Part shown: piece by piece, positions 6,521-7,488 of the stretch
How positions within the stretch are numbered: the stretch's first letter is position 1
Layout: every line of letters starts with the position of its first letter
NCBI GenBank assembly: GCA_021404985.1
Contig: QWHP01000132.1
Location: forward strand, 1 to 7,488
Source of the DNA: Actinobacteria bacterium ATB1
Lineage (GTDB): Bacteria; Actinomycetota; Acidimicrobiia; UBA2766
Length of the DNA stretch: 7,488 nt
Reading direction: 5' to 3'
Translations under genes and position numbers: made by a program
Notes under the pieces: generated by a model
What the model was told of the DNA's origin: nothing
Seen by the model: the letters and a program-made list of their open reading frames with translations, nothing else
The model's database searches: none

Positions 6521-6706
6521 ATGAACAGGGAGCGAGGCAGCCGAGAGGCGAAACGGCGGCCGGGCAGCATCGAGGTCGTTGCCGTCGGGCGTGCCCTGAC
6601 CGAGGTTCTGGTCCCGAACGACTGCGACCAGATCCCGCTCGCCGAGGGAGGGGTGTCGGTTCTGGTGACGACCACCCGCGATCGAGAGCGGCTCCCCTCA
6701 AGCTGA
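6521..6706 (+). CDS. Possible small hypothetical protein (61 codons)
   Basis: I do not recognise this frame as a family. It runs from ATG at 6521 to TGA at 6704-6706 between the hairpin and the convergent RDD gene. About 80 percent of its third codon positions are G or C, higher than at second positions, which is the pattern of real genes in this genome. Residues 16-30 (SIEVVAVGRALTEVL) resemble the first beta strand of PfkB-type sugar kinases, but the rest does not continue as that family. It could be a small gene, a decayed kinase start, or a chance open frame. There is no Shine-Dalgarno before the ATG. The rest of 6419-6715 shows nothing beyond the hairpin. Confidence 0.25.
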   Translation: MNRERGSREAKRRPGSIEVVAVGRALTEVLVPNDCDQIPLAEGGVSVLVTTTRDRERLPSS

Positions 6707-6715
6707 CGGGCGCGC

Positions 6716-7246
6716 CTAGGACGAAGCTCTCTCCAGCCGCTCCTCGAAGGCGTTCTTCACGCGGTTCGTGCGGCCACGCCAGTCGTACACCACGCAACTG
6801 CCGGCGAGGTGGTCGTGCCAGCCGCGCCTTCTCCTGCTGATCGCGATCCACACGTATCCCATGAAGAAGAACAGTGAGGACACGACGTACCCGAGTACGC
6901 GTACTGCGCAACGGACCGGTGGGAGGCGTTGGCCGTCCTTGGAGAGGACGCGGAGTCCGAGGATCGCCTTGCCGAAGGTCTTGCCCCACACAGACCAACC
7001 GACGAACAGGTAGACGAACGTCCAGGCGCTGAAGCTGACGGCGAAGACCAGTGGTGGGAGGACCGGGAAGGACGGTTGCTCCAGGGAGAAGAGAGCGACG
7101 ATGGTGCTGATGAGGAGAGCGGTTCCGTAGAGGCTTCCCAGGATGATGCCCATGTCGATCGTCCATGCGGCGAACCGGCTCACGAATCCGGCGTAGGAAC
7201 CGAATCGGGTCGTTTCCGTATCGCCCTCCGCGATGAGCTGCGCCAT
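6716..7246 (-). CDS. RDD family integral membrane protein
   Basis: Small polytopic membrane protein of 176 residues with the RDD domain, a widespread family whose role is mostly unknown; some members have been linked to transport or Na+/H+ exchange. The signature residues are visible: R24 in SRFAAW and D31 in TIDMG on the first helix, GKTFGKAILGLRVL at 88-101, and D145 in WHDHLAG at 143-149. Hydrophobic helices lie at about 27-53, 65-87 and 113-137. A basic, charged tail (RGRTNRVKNAFEERLER) follows. The ATG at 7244-7246 has a GGAG 4 bases upstream, a short spacing. The frame upstream overlaps this start by 67 bases, so the two may be translationally coupled. It lies convergent with the tRNA and separate from the fhaA operon. 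Confidence 0.88.
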   Translation of the reverse strand: MAQLIAEGDTETTRFGSYAGFVSRFAAWTIDMGIILGSLYGTALLISTIVALFSLEQPSFPVLPPLVFAVSFSAWTFVYLFVGWSVWGKTFGKAILGLRVLSKDGQRLPPVRCAVRVLGYVVSSLFFFMGYVWIAISRRRRGWHDHLAGSCVVYDWRGRTNRVKNAFEERLERASS

Positions 7247-7488
7247 CCCGCTCCGGGCTCTCTTCCGTTCGATCCCGGCGAAGTCTGCCCGGTCTCTGCC
7301 CCATCGTCTCCGTCGGGGACCTCCGGGATGCCGGCCAGCGCCGGGGGCCCCTTCGGGAACCGGCCGGGATCGCGACGCAGGACTCTCGCCACGATCCTCT
7401 CGACCAGGCCGTCCGCGCCGACTGCCTGGGACCGGACGGATTCGAGGGTCCTCTCGGTGACGCCACCTGTCGATTCCACGATCACGTC
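7180..7488 (-). CDS. C-terminal part of an unrecognised protein (start outside the window)
   Basis: The open frame enters from the right edge with no start required inside the window and ends at TGA 7180-7182 after 102 codons. An in-frame GTG at 7483-7485 could also be a start, but nothing shows a ribosome site because the sequence ends there. The first 80 codons have strong G/C third positions (for example GAC GTG ATC GTG), typical of real coding. The sequence begins hydrophilic with a probable helix (TERTLESVRSQAVGADGLVERIVARVL, given here only as positions 11-37 counted from the edge) and turns Gly/Pro/Asp rich toward the end. I do not recognise a family. It overlaps the RDD start by 67 bases, so the last 22 codons may be read only by chance. 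Confidence 0.5.
   Translation of the reverse strand, partial: DVIVESTGGVTERTLESVRSQAVGADGLVERIVARVLRRDPGRFPKGPPALAGIPEVPDGDDGAETGQTSPGSNGREPGAGWRSSSRRAIRKRPDSVPTPDS

Noticed and set aside
6646..6699. GAGGGG and CCCCTC inverted repeat as a terminator for the RDD gene.
   Set aside because: Six pairs with a 40-base loop and no T run are too weak.

Overview
This window is a high-GC actinobacterial cell-wall and signalling locus. Read on the minus strand it carries, in order, fhaA, fhaB, pstP, rodA, pbpA and a PknB-type serine/threonine kinase. This is the gene order I know from the pknB operons of Mycobacterium tuberculosis and Streptomyces. The strong G/C bias at third codon positions, frequent GTG and TTG starts, a tRNA without an encoded CCA end, and the ten-threonine run in the phosphatase all fit Actinobacteria. 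Poly-threonine linkers are common in Acidimicrobiia, so an Acidimicrobiia-like organism is my best guess, but this is inference and not proof.

Layout from left to right. 1-786: N-terminal kinase domain of the PknB-like protein, cut by the window edge. 787-909: a short gap with a possible hairpin. 910-2343: pbpA, a class B penicillin-binding protein. 2340-3740: rodA, a SEDS glycosyltransferase. 3737-5023: pstP, a PP2C phosphatase. 5020-5454: fhaB, a membrane-anchored FHA protein. 5456-6196: fhaA, DUF3662 plus FHA. 6197-6333: a divergent regulatory region with a -10-like box on each strand and a perfect 16-bp palindrome. 6334-6418, plus strand: tRNA-Leu(CAG). 6419-6715: a mostly non-coding stretch with a strong hairpin and a doubtful 61-codon reading frame. 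6716-7246, minus: an RDD-family membrane protein. 7180-7488, minus: the C-terminal end of an unrecognised protein.

How the genes work together: the kinase and PstP phosphorylate and dephosphorylate targets at the membrane. FhaA and FhaB bind phosphothreonine proteins through their FHA domains. RodA polymerises glycan strands and PbpA cross-links them. The locus therefore couples phospho-signalling to peptidoglycan synthesis during growth and division. Expression looks tightly coupled: pstP, rodA and pbpA each start inside the stop codon of the gene before, by 4-base GTGA or TTGA overlaps, and fhaB starts one base after fhaA. The five genes before the kinase all use GTG or TTG starts.

I saw no mobile element, CRISPR array or defence system. 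The core operon is a known system. The least explained parts are the palindrome between fhaA and the tRNA, the hairpin and small frame after the tRNA, and the long overlap at the RDD gene.
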